From DATJPR01 sp963811705 (GTDB lineage: Bacteria > Bacteroidota > Ignavibacteria > UBA10030 > UBA6906): a stretch of 64,000 nucleotides of DNA. The stretch is from positions 372,001 through 436,000 of the forward strand of contig CAWESL010000007.1 of assembly GCA_963811705.1 (NCBI GenBank), read 5' to 3'. The notes under the pieces are model-generated. The model did not search any database and was not told the origin of the DNA. It worked only from the letters and a program-made list of their open reading frames with translations. The translations under genes and the position numbers were made by a program. This document shows, piece after piece, positions 16,770 to 26,582 of the stretch; the first letter of the stretch is position 1; each line of letters opens with the position of its first letter.

Positions 16770-17960
16770 ATGGCACTCGAACAAACCTGGCGGTGGTTCG
16801 GCGAGCATGATCCGGTTTCGCTCAAGGAAATCAAACAAACCGGTGCCGAAGGCATTGTCACTGCGCTTCATCAAATACCGGTCGGAGACGTCTGGTCTGT
16901 CGAGGAGATCAGCAAGCGTAAGGCAATGATCGAAGCTGAAGGCCTGCGGTGGTCCGTCGTCGAAAGTCTCCCCGTCCACGAGGACATCAAGAAACGCCGC
17001 GGGCAGTATCGACTTTTGGTGGAGAACTACAAGCAATCTCTGCGGAACCTCGGGACCTGCGGCGTCGACATCGTGTGCTATAACTTTATGCCGGTCCTCG
17101 ATTGGTCGAGGACCGACCTGGAAGTGACATTTCGCGACGGGTCGCTGACGACGAAGTACGAGCCGGATGCATTTGCCGCCTTTGACCTTTTTTTGTTGAA
17201 GCGCGACGGGGCCGCGCACGACTACACGGCAGAGCAGTCCATCCGGGCGAAGGAGTTCTTTGAACGACTCAGCGACAATGGCAAAAAGGGACTGGTGCGG
17301 ACCGTTCTCTTCGGCCTCCCTGGGTCGGGAGAATCGTACACGCTGGCCGAACTTGGCAAGGCGATCACAGAATACCAGGGAATCGGAGAAGCCGAGTTGA
17401 GGGATCATCTGAAGGAATTCCTCCGGGGCGTCGTTCCCACAGCCGAAGAATCCGGAATGCTCCTCGCCATCCACCCCGATGATCCCCCGTGGTCGCTCCT
17501 GGGTCTGCCGAGAGTCGTCAGCAACGCGCGCGATGTCGAGCACATCCTTGGGGCCGTGGATTCTCCGTCGAACGGCCTGACCCTGTGCACCGGATCATTC
17601 GGAGCGAACAGCAGGAATGACCTCGTGGCCATGGCAAAACAATTTGCGCCGAGGATCAATTTTATCCACCTGAGAAATGTCCGTCGGAACGACGACGGCA
17701 ACTTCTACGAAGAGAACCACTTCGACGGCGACGTGGACCTCTATCTCGTGATGAAGACCCTCCTCCTGGAACAACAACGTCGCATCCGTGAAGGACGACG
17801 CGACACACGGATGCCGATGCGCCCCGACCATGGACACCTGATGATTCCCGATGCGACCAGGGCAACGTTCTATCCGGGCTATTCGCTGTTCGGCCGTTTG
17901 CGTGCGCTGGCGGAACTGCGCGGGCTCGAGCTGGGAATCCGGAGATCGCTGGAGCTCTGA
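16770..17960 (+). CDS. uxuA: Mannonate dehydratase
   Basis: This 396-aa cytoplasmic enzyme converts D-mannonate to 2-keto-3-deoxygluconate (EC 4.2.1.8) in hexuronate breakdown. The UxuA family is recognised from TWRWFGEHDPVSL, the ALHQIPVGDVWS segment, WSVVESLPVHEDIK, VCYNFMPVLDWSRTDL, AIHPDDPPWSLLGLPR, NGLTLCTGSFG and FIHLRNV, ending in MRPDHGH. Length matches the family. The start follows an in-frame stop and a GAAGGA-type ribosome binding site. Glucuronic acid side chains of glucuronoxylan are a plausible source of substrate, linking it to the GH10 xylanase. It is divergent from a LacI regulator and upstream of a GH31 gene. Confidence 0.95.
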   Translation: MALEQTWRWFGEHDPVSLKEIKQTGAEGIVTALHQIPVGDVWSVEEISKRKAMIEAEGLRWSVVESLPVHEDIKKRRGQYRLLVENYKQSLRNLGTCGVDIVCYNFMPVLDWSRTDLEVTFRDGSLTTKYEPDAFAAFDLFLLKRDGAAHDYTAEQSIRAKEFFERLSDNGKKGLVRTVLFGLPGSGESYTLAELGKAITEYQGIGEAELRDHLKEFLRGVVPTAEESGMLLAIHPDDPPWSLLGLPRVVSNARDVEHILGAVDSPSNGLTLCTGSFGANSRNDLVAMAKQFAPRINFIHLRNVRRNDDGNFYEENHFDGDVDLYLVMKTLLLEQQRRIREGRRDTRMPMRPDHGHLMIPDATRATFYPGYSLFGRLRALAELRGLELGIRRSLEL

Positions 17961-18051
17961 CTTCACCCCCGGCGCTGCGCCGTCAGCCTCTTCTTGCATC
18001 TTTGAGAAAAGCGCATAGCTTTCCCTCTGCCAATCCAGGAAGGACCGAAGC

Positions 18052-20904
18052 ATGCGATCGTCCCGATGCCTCTTCGCCATTCTCTTGTTCATCCTCATGA
18101 ATTCCCCGTCCCCGGTGTTCGGCTATACAAAGCAGGCTGACGGGGTCCTGTTCGAACTCACGAAACACCTTCCCACCGACCCGCACCTCCTCAGGATTCA
18201 GGTCTGTACCGAGGATATTATCCGGATCAGTGCCGCCCCGGGCGATTCGCTCTCCTCGAGGCCGAGCCTGATGGCGCAGCACCCGCCATGGGCGCCCGTC
18301 GCATGGACTGTCAACGAACATGATGGTCTGGTCGACATCACCACCGCCCGGCTCATCGTACGCGTCAATCCTGCAAACGGGTCGATCGTGTTCTGCGACA
18401 CTGCCGGCCGGCCGATCCTTCAGGAGAAAAGAACGGCGGCAACAATCATCACCCCCGCAGAAGTCATGGGTGAGAAGACGTTTCACATCCAGCAGCTGTT
18501 CGACTCCCCTGCCGACGAAGCCTTCTACGGTCTCGGAGGAAACCAGAACGCCCTGATGAATTACAAGGGTCACGACGTCGATCTCTATCAGCGAAACATG
18601 GTCGAGGTGATCCCCTTCCTGGTTTCGAACAGGAACTACGGAATCCTCTGGGACAACAACTCCCACACGAAGTTCGGCGACATCCGCGACTACCAGCCGC
18701 TCGGCCTCCTCAAGCTCTTTGGCAACGATGGCAGCGAAGGCGGCCTCACCGCCGAATACTTCCGTGATAGCCACTTCGATTCGCTCTACGCATCACGTCG
18801 GGAGTCGTCGATTGACCACGAGTATACTGACGTCCATGATCCGTTTCCCGACGGCTTTCAGAACACTGTGGCCGCCGTCCGGTGGAGCGGAGAACTGGAA
18901 TCGCGGACCGCAGGGACATTCACCTTCAGGCTCTCCTGCTGCGGCTACACAAAAATGTGGATCGACGGGAACCTTGTCGTCGAATCGTGGCGACAGAACT
19001 GGCTTCCGTGGACGCATTTCCCCCGCCTCGAGATGCAACCCGGACAACGCCACACGATAACGATCGAGTGGATTCACACCGGCGGTCTCATCAGCCTGAA
19101 ATGTCTCGGCCCCGCGGAGGAGTTGTACCGCAACAGCCTATCGCTTTGGTCGGAGGTTGCGGACCAGATCGAGTACTACTTTGTCCGGGGAGACAACCTT
19201 GATCAGGTGATTCACGGCTACCGGGAAATCACCGGAACGGCGCCCATGATGCCACAGTGGGCCATGGGGCTCTGGCAGTCCCGGGAACACTACGCATCGC
19301 AGGATGAGATCCTTGACGTTGTCGGGGAATTCCGGAAGCGCCGAATTCCCCTCGACAATATTGTTCAGGATTGGTTTTACTGGAGAGAAGATCAATGGGG
19401 GGATCACGAATTTGATCCATCCCGCTACCCTGACCCTGCGGGAATGCTCCGGACACTGCATGATGAACTACACACCCATTTGATGATTTCCGTTTGGGCG
19501 AAGTTCTATGTCGGAACGAAAAACTTCGATGCGTTTAAACAGCACGGCTGGTTGTATCTGCGGAACGTGGAGAAGGGACAGCGCGACTGGGTCGGCCCCG
19601 GCTACGTCTCGACATTCTATGATCCGTATTCGCAGGGAGCGCGCGATCTCTTCTGGAAACAGATCAACGAGAAACTCTTCAGCAAGGGGATCGATGCCTG
19701 GTGGCTGGACTGCACGGAGCCGGATATTCAATCCAATCTGTCACGGGACGAGACCATCCTCCGTCAGGGTCCGACTGCCATTGGATCAGCTTCCCGGTAT
19801 CTTAATTCGTTCTCGCTCATGCAGACACGCGCGGTGTATGAAGGCCAGCGTGCGACCCGTCCGAATCAGCGGGTCTTTATCCTGACCCGGTCGGCTTTTG
19901 CCGGGACGCAACGTTATGCTGCCGCCACGTGGAGCGGCGACATCGCAGCGCGCTGGTACGATCTGAAAGCGCAAATCTCCGGAGGGGCCAACTTCTGCCT
20001 GTCCGGCGTTCCATACTGGACGATGGACATCGGCGGGTTTGCCGTGGAGTCGCGGTATGAACATCCGACGGTTGCCGACCTGGAGGAATGGCGTGAGCTG
20101 AATACGCGCTGGTTCCAATTTGGATCTTTTTGCCCGCTCTTCCGTGTCCACGGACAATTCCCCTACCGGGAGATGTTTAATATTGCGCCCGAAAATCACC
20201 CCGCGTACCAGTCGATGCTCCGATACGACCAACTCCGGTACCGGTTGATGCCGTACCTGTACTCTCTCGCCGGGATGGTGACGCACAACGACTATACCAT
20301 CATGCGTGCGCTGGTGATGGATTTCGGGAACGACACCAACGTTTTGGGCATCAACGACCAGTACATGTTCGGCCCCGCGCTTCTGATCAATCCGGTGACA
20401 GAATACAAAGCGCGCACACGGCAGGTCTATCTTCCGGGGAAGGGCTGGTACGAGTTGCGGACGGGTAAATATTTCGCGGGCGGGCAGACCATCCAGGCCG
20501 ATGCTCCCTACTCGGACATCCCCGTTTATGTGCGCGAGGGATCCATCCTTCCCTTCGGGCCGGACATTCAGTACACGGCGCAGAAACCGGCCGATCCGAT
20601 CAGGGTGTATGTTTACACGGGAGGGGACGCCACGTTTTCCCTTTACGAGGACGAAGGCGTAAACTACAGCTATGAGCAAGGGGCATTCTCGACAATCCCA
20701 TTGACGTATGACGAGAAAGATCATACGCTGACGATCGGCGCAAGAAACGGGGCGTTCCCCGGGATGCTCCACCAGCGGACGTTCGAAATTGTCTGGATAG
20801 GTCGGCTGCGGCCTTCAGGGATCGATTTTTCAGCTCCCGCGGATGCCGTTGTCCACTATAGCGGGATACCACTCACAGTCAGCATGAACGAATCGCTGCG
20901 GTAG
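18052..20904 (+). CDS. GH31 alpha-xylosidase / alpha-glucosidase with internal PA14 domain
   Basis: This is a 950-aa exported enzyme (signal peptide at 1-24). An N-terminal beta-sandwich is followed by a PA14 domain inserted at about residues 225-355 (GGLTAEYFRDSHFDSL ... VRWSGELESRTAGTFTFRL ... KMWIDGNLVVESW). The barrel comes next, with nucleophile D553 in WWLDCTEPD and acid/base D630 in WSGDI. C-terminal beta domains (PGKGWYELRTGKYFAGGQTI, FSLYEDEGVNYSYEQG) complete the fold. GH31 enzymes with a PA14 insert include xyloglucan alpha-xylosidases, so release of xylose from xyloglucan oligosaccharides is the best guess. AGGAAGGA provides the ribosome binding site. It lies 91 bp after uxuA, in the same direction. 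Confidence 0.92.
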   Translation: MRSSRCLFAILLFILMNSPSPVFGYTKQADGVLFELTKHLPTDPHLLRIQVCTEDIIRISAAPGDSLSSRPSLMAQHPPWAPVAWTVNEHDGLVDITTARLIVRVNPANGSIVFCDTAGRPILQEKRTAATIITPAEVMGEKTFHIQQLFDSPADEAFYGLGGNQNALMNYKGHDVDLYQRNMVEVIPFLVSNRNYGILWDNNSHTKFGDIRDYQPLGLLKLFGNDGSEGGLTAEYFRDSHFDSLYASRRESSIDHEYTDVHDPFPDGFQNTVAAVRWSGELESRTAGTFTFRLSCCGYTKMWIDGNLVVESWRQNWLPWTHFPRLEMQPGQRHTITIEWIHTGGLISLKCLGPAEELYRNSLSLWSEVADQIEYYFVRGDNLDQVIHGYREITGTAPMMPQWAMGLWQSREHYASQDEILDVVGEFRKRRIPLDNIVQDWFYWREDQWGDHEFDPSRYPDPAGMLRTLHDELHTHLMISVWAKFYVGTKNFDAFKQHGWLYLRNVEKGQRDWVGPGYVSTFYDPYSQGARDLFWKQINEKLFSKGIDAWWLDCTEPDIQSNLSRDETILRQGPTAIGSASRYLNSFSLMQTRAVYEGQRATRPNQRVFILTRSAFAGTQRYAAATWSGDIAARWYDLKAQISGGANFCLSGVPYWTMDIGGFAVESRYEHPTVADLEEWRELNTRWFQFGSFCPLFRVHGQFPYREMFNIAPENHPAYQSMLRYDQLRYRLMPYLYSLAGMVTHNDYTIMRALVMDFGNDTNVLGINDQYMFGPALLINPVTEYKARTRQVYLPGKGWYELRTGKYFAGGQTIQADAPYSDIPVYVREGSILPFGPDIQYTAQKPADPIRVYVYTGGDATFSLYEDEGVNYSYEQGAFSTIPLTYDEKDHTLTIGARNGAFPGMLHQRTFEIVWIGRLRPSGIDFSAPADAVVHYSGIPLTVSMNESLR

Positions 20905-21043
20905 CGAGCGTGCGGAGGATTGCCGACCGAATAGCATGAAGCTCCCTTTTGCTGCGGGAACGGGTTGGCTCTTCCCGTCCCCTGTGCCCCGTTATCGTAT
21001 CGGCATCATCGATTTCGTGGCCGCAAGACTCCCCGCGCTCATG

Positions 21044-23050
21044 TCAACGGACCAACACCATCTCCCGTACGGCAGAGAACGACCCTGCGGTGAGTCTATA
21101 AAGGTACACACCACTTGCAAGATTCGTCCCTTCGAAGGTAAACGCATATTTCCCCGCGGGGTACCTGCCATCGGCGAGGGTTGCCACTTTGCGTCCGAGG
21201 ATGTCGAATACTTCCAGCCGAACGCCACTGTCCGCTGTCCACTGCCCGCTGATTACTGTCTTTGGATTGAACGGATTCGGATAGTTCTGCTCCAGCCGGA
21301 AATTTCCGGGCATATTCCAACCTTCACTTTTTACCGATGAGGCGGGCGATTCATTAAAGTAGCCCGCGACGAACACCAGCGGCGCATTCCAGTTAATGCA
21401 GATTTCATTCGAAGCGTAACTCCCCTGGTCGTCGATATAGCAGCTTGCCGGCGGACTGGCGCTCGTGTAGTTCGCCTGCAGGACTGCGTCGTCCCGCCAT
21501 TCATCCGGGCCGCCCGCGAGCAGGCCCGGCACGGGGGCCGCGATCCCATCAGCGGCCGATGGCCGGTGGTGGATGTGCATTGGAGAACGGGCACCCACCC
21601 CCGTAAGATATGACATCGCCTTGCAGTTGCATCCGAGGATATAGTTCAGCTGCTCCAGGGCAGTGGTGGAGTACGACGCGTTGCCGGAAATGCCGTACCC
21701 GACAATCAACAGGATGGCATTGTTCAGCACGTTGCTGTTGCTTCCCCACGCGTATTCCCAGGTGGCGAGCGTGACGTTCAGTCCGTCAGTTGCCGCACGA
21801 CCGACCAGGGAGGCGCAATACGAGGCGAGACCTGAACGGAGAACCGACTGCGCTGCCGAGTCGCTGGTGGCTTGCTTCCCGACGAGATAATCGATCTGTG
21901 CCATCGTCTGCACATTGGGCCAGCCCATCGTGCTCGTGAACACGCCCTTCGCGGTGTAGTGCGTCAGAAAATAGCTGTTGAACGTAGCTTCTCCCGTTGT
22001 CTCGAAAAGCTCCGTGGCTGCCCAGAGACGTTCATCGGTGTCGCTCCCATCCCCATATTCGCCTGTCGCTGTCCCGCTCGGATTGTGGAAGCCGGTCGGC
22101 GGAACGATTCCGGGATTGAGGACGAGATAGTCCCAGGCCAGACGCGCCGCGGCGACACAGCGCGAAGCAAAGGCGGTATCGAACGGAGCGTAGATCCGCC
22201 CGGCCTGCGCCATGATCGCGGCAAAATCGCCGGTCGCGGTCGAAGACTTCTGGTAAATGTATCGCGTCGCAGCGTCCTGGCTCGGCATCTCGAAGCCGTC
22301 GAAGTTCGCCGTTGTCACTTTGAAATAGACGCCGCCGTCGACGGTGTCCTGCATTTCGAGGATCCATTCCAACTCATACCGGACTTCATCGAGTAAATCC
22401 GGTACGCCGTTTCCGCTCTCCGGGATGTTCAGATCGTCCTGGGAGAACTTTTGCGGGAACATTTCATAGCCGAGCAACAACGTGCCGACAGAGATTCCTG
22501 CATTGACAACGTACTTGCCATAGTCCCCTGCATCATGCCATCCACCTCCGGTCGACGCCGAACCGGTTTTCCCTGTGGACGAATGGAAGGTGGCATCGTG
22601 CATGTGGCAGGTGGCCCGCGCATACGCGCCCGCGTACTGTGCGAGGAGCGCCTCGCCGCAGCGCTGGAAATAGAACCCCTTCAGCGATTTTCGATAGGCT
22701 TCGTCAAATACCGTATTGCCAACGGCAAACGTGCCCGACGTGTCTCCGAGATTCGTCGTGATGCGGTATATCCCCGGACGATTCAGAGTAGTGAAGTCGG
22801 CCTTCGACGTCCGAAGACCTGTCGCGGGATCCGACGTCGATGTCAGCTGGAGGGGACCCGAGAACGCCACGCTCCCGCCCGACTGCGAGACGACGTGAAA
22901 GCTGTCCGCCGTGCCGATGCAGTAGGCTTCCTTCTTCTGGTCGGTGAGGTAGCCGGCCTGGTTGACGAGGACATTTTGCGCACGCGCCCCGCCCGGCAAT
23001 GTCAGCCAGAAGAGGATCAGCGTCAGACCTTGTCGCAATGATCTCATCAT
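21044..23050 (-). CDS. GH9 endoglucanase with N-terminal Ig-like domain and T9SS sorting domain
   Basis: This is a 668-aa secreted endo-beta-1,4-glucanase. A signal peptide ending GGARA is followed by the CelD_N-type Ig-like domain (VLVNQAGYLTDQKKEAYCIG, about 25-105). The (alpha/alpha)6 catalytic domain has GGWHDAGDYGKY (catalytic Asp pair), ARSPMHIHHRPS (GH9 signature 1) and the acid in YASNEICINWNAP. Residues about 585-668 are a T9SS sorting domain (EQNYPNPFNPKT ... FDILGRKVATL ... LASGVYLYRLTAG). It would act on cellulose or xyloglucan backbones outside the cell. AAAGGAACTC precedes the two adjacent ATG codons, either of which could be used. It converges with the GH31 gene to its left and follows the GH13 gene by 32 bp. 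Confidence 0.94.
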   Translation of the reverse strand: MMRSLRQGLTLILFWLTLPGGARAQNVLVNQAGYLTDQKKEAYCIGTADSFHVVSQSGGSVAFSGPLQLTSTSDPATGLRTSKADFTTLNRPGIYRITTNLGDTSGTFAVGNTVFDEAYRKSLKGFYFQRCGEALLAQYAGAYARATCHMHDATFHSSTGKTGSASTGGGWHDAGDYGKYVVNAGISVGTLLLGYEMFPQKFSQDDLNIPESGNGVPDLLDEVRYELEWILEMQDTVDGGVYFKVTTANFDGFEMPSQDAATRYIYQKSSTATGDFAAIMAQAGRIYAPFDTAFASRCVAAARLAWDYLVLNPGIVPPTGFHNPSGTATGEYGDGSDTDERLWAATELFETTGEATFNSYFLTHYTAKGVFTSTMGWPNVQTMAQIDYLVGKQATSDSAAQSVLRSGLASYCASLVGRAATDGLNVTLATWEYAWGSNSNVLNNAILLIVGYGISGNASYSTTALEQLNYILGCNCKAMSYLTGVGARSPMHIHHRPSAADGIAAPVPGLLAGGPDEWRDDAVLQANYTSASPPASCYIDDQGSYASNEICINWNAPLVFVAGYFNESPASSVKSEGWNMPGNFRLEQNYPNPFNPKTVISGQWTADSGVRLEVFDILGRKVATLADGRYPAGKYAFTFEGTNLASGVYLYRLTAGSFSAVREMVLVR

Positions 23051-23082
23051 GAGTTCCTTTTGCTCCGATTGAAAGGGATGGA

Positions 23083-24930
23083 CTACAGTAGCTTGTAGAT
23101 TGCGTACGCAGTGCCGGGCACCGCGACCGTCATGCTGGTTCCCCTGCGGGAGATTTCAAGCTCGCGACCCGCGAGCAGGGATTGCCGCTCAAAGGCAATA
23201 TTCCATTCGAACTCCGCCGTCGCACGACGGGCAGACGGATTCAGAACGACGAGGATGACCTCCGAACCCTTTGCCCGTGCATAAATGAACGGATACTTCC
23301 CATGACGCGCAAACAACGGAACGAACTCCGCATAGGCGGCGAGCGCCGGTTCAGTATATCGCAATCTGATCAGGCGTCGCGTCCGATTGAGAAGGGAGTT
23401 TGGATGGGGTTCCTGCGCGGCGACGACCGGAGCATCGTTGCCGGAATCGACGGGAAGATAGAGCTTTTCCGCGGGCGCGGTGGAGAAGCCGAGGTTCCTC
23501 TCCGTATTCCATTGCATCGGGGTCCTTGCTCCGTTGCGCGGACGGTAGGCACCTTCCACCTGGGGCCATTGTTCTGGCATCTGCCGCATCCCGATTTCAT
23601 TGCCGTAATACAAAAATGGCACGCCGGGCATGGTCAATCCGAACGCGTAGATGATCTCGAGATCGTCGTCCGTCCTCCGGTTCCCCAGACGTGCGTTGTC
23701 ATGGTTGCCAAGCGGGATGGAAATGTATCCCTTTCCCTTCGTCGCCTGGTATTGCTCGAGGTACCTTGACAAAAAGAATGTGATGTCCCCTTTCCCCTCC
23801 GCATCAAAGAAGCTGTGACCCGTCGAGTACCCGTTGAGTATTCGCCACTGTTCCTTCTGGAAGAGATCGTTGTATCCTTCGAACCAGTGAAAGAAGTCGG
23901 CGTGAAAGCACCCGTCGAGGGCGGATTTCGGATCGGACCATTCGGAGACGATGAAGGCCTGAGGATACTCTTTGTTCAGAATCGACCGAATTTCCTGCCA
24001 GAACGCTTTTGTTCCATCGCTTTGCATCCTGTAGAACTGCTGGTTCCCTTCGACGCCGGAGGACTTCACAAGTGCACCTGCCATATCAGCGCGAAAGCCA
24101 TCGGCGCCCATGTCCATCCAGAATCGGAATACGGACTTCATCTTTTCGCGCATCGCGACGATGTCCGGATGATCGATCGGCAGTTGCCAGGGTTGATCCG
24201 GGTCGGGGACGGCGAACCCGTAATTCAGTGCCGGTTCGCTGTAATAAAAATTCTGCAGGTACTGCCCGTTGCGGGTCCCATATCCCTTGATGAAGGATCC
24301 GCGAAATCGCTCCGGGGGATCAAGCCAGATATTGTCGGTCCAAATATACCAGTTCGAAAAAGGGTTCTTCTCCTGTCGTGCCGACGCTTGAAACCACGGG
24401 TGCTGAATCGACGTGTAGCTCGCGACAAAATCGAAAAGGATGCGCAATCCCTTTCGGTGGGCTTCGTTGAAGAGCGTCCGCGCGTCCTCGTTGGAACCAT
24501 ACCGGGGGTCCACGGTGAAGTAGTCGGAGATGTCGTAACCGCCGTCCCCGAACGGAGACTGGAAGAAGGGGCTGATCCAGATGGCATCGACTCCCAGGCT
24601 CTTGATGTAATCGAGCTTCTGGAGAATGCCGCGGAGGTCTCCGATCCCATCGCCGTTGGAATCATAATAACTCTGGGGATAGACCTGGTAGAAGACCGCA
24701 CCATGGACCCATGCGGGACAATTATCCGGGATGAGCGTCTCCCCGGTGACCTTCCCTCTGACGATGTCCTGCGCGCGAGTATCCGAATCCGATGTGCGGT
24801 CGGCTCGCTCATCGTTGCCGCCGTGTGCACCGAGGACTCTTGGTGAACGTTCGGAACCGAAGAAGGGAAGAGCCATCAACGGTGGAAGGCTTCCGAGGAA
24901 CGTTCTCCGGTCGATTCGAAATCGCTTCAT
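23083..24930 (-). CDS. GH13 alpha-glucosidase / alpha-amylase family enzyme with Tat signal
   Basis: This is a 615-aa enzyme starting MKRFRIDRRTFLGSLPPLMAL, a twin-arginine signal, so it is exported folded. The GH13 conserved regions are present: DFVASYTS, GFRADMAGAL with the nucleophile Asp, FIVSEWSDP with the acid Glu, and LGNHDNARL with the third Asp. The DSNGDGIGDLRGI loop places it with the oligo-1,6-glucosidase / trehalose synthase / alpha-glucosidase side of the family rather than classical amylases. The start at 24930 is preferred to one 207 bp upstream because it begins the Tat signal and has GAAGG 8 nt before it. It is divergent from a LacI regulator and upstream of a GH9 gene. The exact substrate is not resolved. 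Confidence 0.9.
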   Translation of the reverse strand: MKRFRIDRRTFLGSLPPLMALPFFGSERSPRVLGAHGGNDERADRTSDSDTRAQDIVRGKVTGETLIPDNCPAWVHGAVFYQVYPQSYYDSNGDGIGDLRGILQKLDYIKSLGVDAIWISPFFQSPFGDGGYDISDYFTVDPRYGSNEDARTLFNEAHRKGLRILFDFVASYTSIQHPWFQASARQEKNPFSNWYIWTDNIWLDPPERFRGSFIKGYGTRNGQYLQNFYYSEPALNYGFAVPDPDQPWQLPIDHPDIVAMREKMKSVFRFWMDMGADGFRADMAGALVKSSGVEGNQQFYRMQSDGTKAFWQEIRSILNKEYPQAFIVSEWSDPKSALDGCFHADFFHWFEGYNDLFQKEQWRILNGYSTGHSFFDAEGKGDITFFLSRYLEQYQATKGKGYISIPLGNHDNARLGNRRTDDDLEIIYAFGLTMPGVPFLYYGNEIGMRQMPEQWPQVEGAYRPRNGARTPMQWNTERNLGFSTAPAEKLYLPVDSGNDAPVVAAQEPHPNSLLNRTRRLIRLRYTEPALAAYAEFVPLFARHGKYPFIYARAKGSEVILVVLNPSARRATAEFEWNIAFERQSLLAGRELEISRRGTSMTVAVPGTAYAIYKLL

Positions 24931-25273
24931 GGGGTACCTTCGTGGGACTTTCTCAATAAGGAGGGGAAGAATGCCGGAGAGGCGCAGTCGACTGGAACCG
25001 TGCGTGAGACGTCCGGCGTTTTGTGCAATATACTGACTGAATCTGCAAGTTCCATGGAAAAAATAGAGCGGGGAGAGTTCCAGCGCAGGTTCAACGGCCG
25101 AACCCTTCGCGCATCGTCGACCGTCCTCCGCTGTCATTCTTGACTTTGAAGGGGCATCGATTTAGATTGCTTGAAATTAAAACGGGTTGAATCGATTTAA
25201 TGAAAAGACGTTTCTTCCAGCGCTTCGCGCGCGAGACCGTTGTGTGTCCAGCAATCCATCCGGGAGATAACCA
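24931..25273. other. Divergent regulatory region between GH13 and second LacI gene
   Basis: This 343-bp region has no supported gene. The motif ATCGATTTA occurs twice, at 25156-25164 and 25191-25199, 35 bp apart. The second copy is part of the near-palindrome TTGAATCGATTTAA at 25187-25200. This is a likely operator pair for the adjacent LacI protein controlling itself and the GH13-GH9 pair. Confidence 0.5.
25187..25200. promoter_or_regulatory. Candidate LacI-family operator
   Basis: TTGAATCGATTTAA is a palindrome with one mismatched pair around a central CG and matches the TGAANCGNTTCA pattern at all but one position. It lies 74 bp upstream of the LacI start. Confidence 0.5.
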
Positions 25274-26377
25274 GTGAAGAAAGCAACGATCGCTGACGTA
25301 GCCCGGCTTGCGGAGGTCTCTATCGGCACCGTCTCCGCAGTCATCAATGAAAAGAACATCGTCAAACCGGAGACCCGGAGCGCCGTGCTTGAGGCGATCA
25401 AAGAACTCAACTACCGGCCCCAGGGGAGTGCGCGCACGCTGAAGAACAAGCGAACGGAGCATGGCAGTATCGGCCTGCTGGTGCGCGAACTGGATAATCC
25501 GTTTTACACTGCTGTGGCTTCCGGCGTTCGGCAGTATGCAAGTTCGAAGGGTTACGTCGTCGTGCTTGCGAGTTCAGAAGGGGACCATCGGTACGAGGAG
25601 GAAGTCACGAGCAGCTTCGCCCATTCGGACCGGAGGGGTGCGATTATCGCCCCCGTCCTGGAGGGGACCGCGGAGATCGAACACCTCTTTCGATTGAAGA
25701 TGATCAACTTTCCGTTCGTGCTTCTTGAGAACGTGAAAGGAATACAGGCCAACGTCGTGAGCATCGACAACATCAAAGCGATGAAGAAGGCGATGAAGTA
25801 CCTCATCGACAGCGGCCATTCGCGGATCGTTCACTTCGCCGGTCCGACGCATGCCTCGCACACTTACGAACGGATCGATGGCTTTCGGCGTGCCTACAGC
25901 GAATCCCATTTTGCGTTCGACAGCGAGATGATCGTACCGACCGGCGCCCACCTGGAAAACGGGTATGAAAAATGCGTCGAGTACCTCCAGAAACGGCGCA
26001 AAGAGGATTACCCCACGGCGATTGTCTGCTACAACGATCAGGTGGCACTCGGGGTGCTGGCGGCGCTGAACGAGATGAATATCAAGGTCCCGCAGGAAAT
26101 CTCCGTGGTGGGGAACGACGACATCCCTCTTTCGCGGTACATTCCGACGCAGTTGACGACGGTTCACGCGCCGATGTTTGAGCTCGGAGTAAAGGCCGCG
26201 GAGATCCTCATAAACAACATTGAATCCCCGAAGCCTCTACCGATTCAGAGGGTCGTCCTGGACGCGGAGTTTATTTTGCGGGAGTCGACCAGGGTTTTGC
26301 ATGAACCGGGCGACCCGCAGGAATCGCAGGGGACACGGACTCCGCTTGAGCCGCTGGTGCGAGGAACGTCGCTTTAA
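25274..26377 (+). CDS. LacI-family transcriptional regulator (paralogue)
   Basis: This 367-aa repressor starts with GTG, preceded by GGGAGATAACCA. The N-terminal helix-turn-helix is TIADVARLAEVSIGTVSAVI with hinge NYRPQGSARTLKN. The effector-binding domain starts at about residue 60 (SIGLLVRELDNPFYTAVASG ... HSRIVHFAGPTHASHTYERI ... AIVCYNDQVALGVLAAL ... VGNDDIPLSRYIPTQLTTVH). It parallels the LacI protein at 14926-15993 along its whole length, with a ~12-residue longer C-terminus. It is divergent from the GH13 gene. Likely operators lie on both sides of it (25187-25200 and 26541-26582), consistent with control of both neighbours. The ligand is unknown. Confidence 0.93.
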   Translation: MKKATIADVARLAEVSIGTVSAVINEKNIVKPETRSAVLEAIKELNYRPQGSARTLKNKRTEHGSIGLLVRELDNPFYTAVASGVRQYASSKGYVVVLASSEGDHRYEEEVTSSFAHSDRRGAIIAPVLEGTAEIEHLFRLKMINFPFVLLENVKGIQANVVSIDNIKAMKKAMKYLIDSGHSRIVHFAGPTHASHTYERIDGFRRAYSESHFAFDSEMIVPTGAHLENGYEKCVEYLQKRRKEDYPTAIVCYNDQVALGVLAALNEMNIKVPQEISVVGNDDIPLSRYIPTQLTTVHAPMFELGVKAAEILINNIESPKPLPIQRVVLDAEFILRESTRVLHEPGDPQESQGTRTPLEPLVRGTSL

Positions 26378-26512
26378 CGTTGCAGATGTGTCTCGGCCGC
26401 ATTTCAGGACAATTGATCCGACCGCTCCTTCACTCCTGAGATCCCACTCCAAGGATTGCCAATCCGGCTCAGATTCACCGATTTTTCGCATCAGCAAAGT
26501 TGAAAATTTCAC

Positions 26513-26540
26513 TTGACTTTTTGAAAAAGGTCGGTATATT
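26513..26540 (+). promoter_or_regulatory. Sigma-70-like promoter
   Basis: TTGACT (26513-26518) and TATATT (26535-26540) are separated by 16 bp in an AT-rich stretch. The two operator-like boxes begin immediately after the -10 element, the usual position for repression. It reads toward the GH35 gene 550 bp away. Confidence 0.5.
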
Positions 26541-26582
26541 TCAATCGCTTCAATTTTGTGTCAAATCTGCTGAATCGCTTCA
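26541..26582. promoter_or_regulatory. Pair of LacI-type operator boxes, 30 bp apart
   Basis: TCAATCGCTTCA (26541-26552) and TGAATCGCTTCA (26571-26582) are near-identical direct copies. The second fits TGAANCGNTTCA exactly. Their 30-bp spacing (about three helical turns) places them on the same DNA face, suitable for cooperative repressor binding over the promoter's start site. Confidence 0.5.

Noticed and set aside
16368..16929. Short open frames in the LacI-uxuA intergenic region
   Set aside because: No ribosome binding sites, no domains, and they overlap likely promoter and operator elements.
20905..21043. Possible terminator between the GH31 and GH9 genes
   Set aside because: No stem longer than a few base pairs with a U-tract could be recognised by eye.
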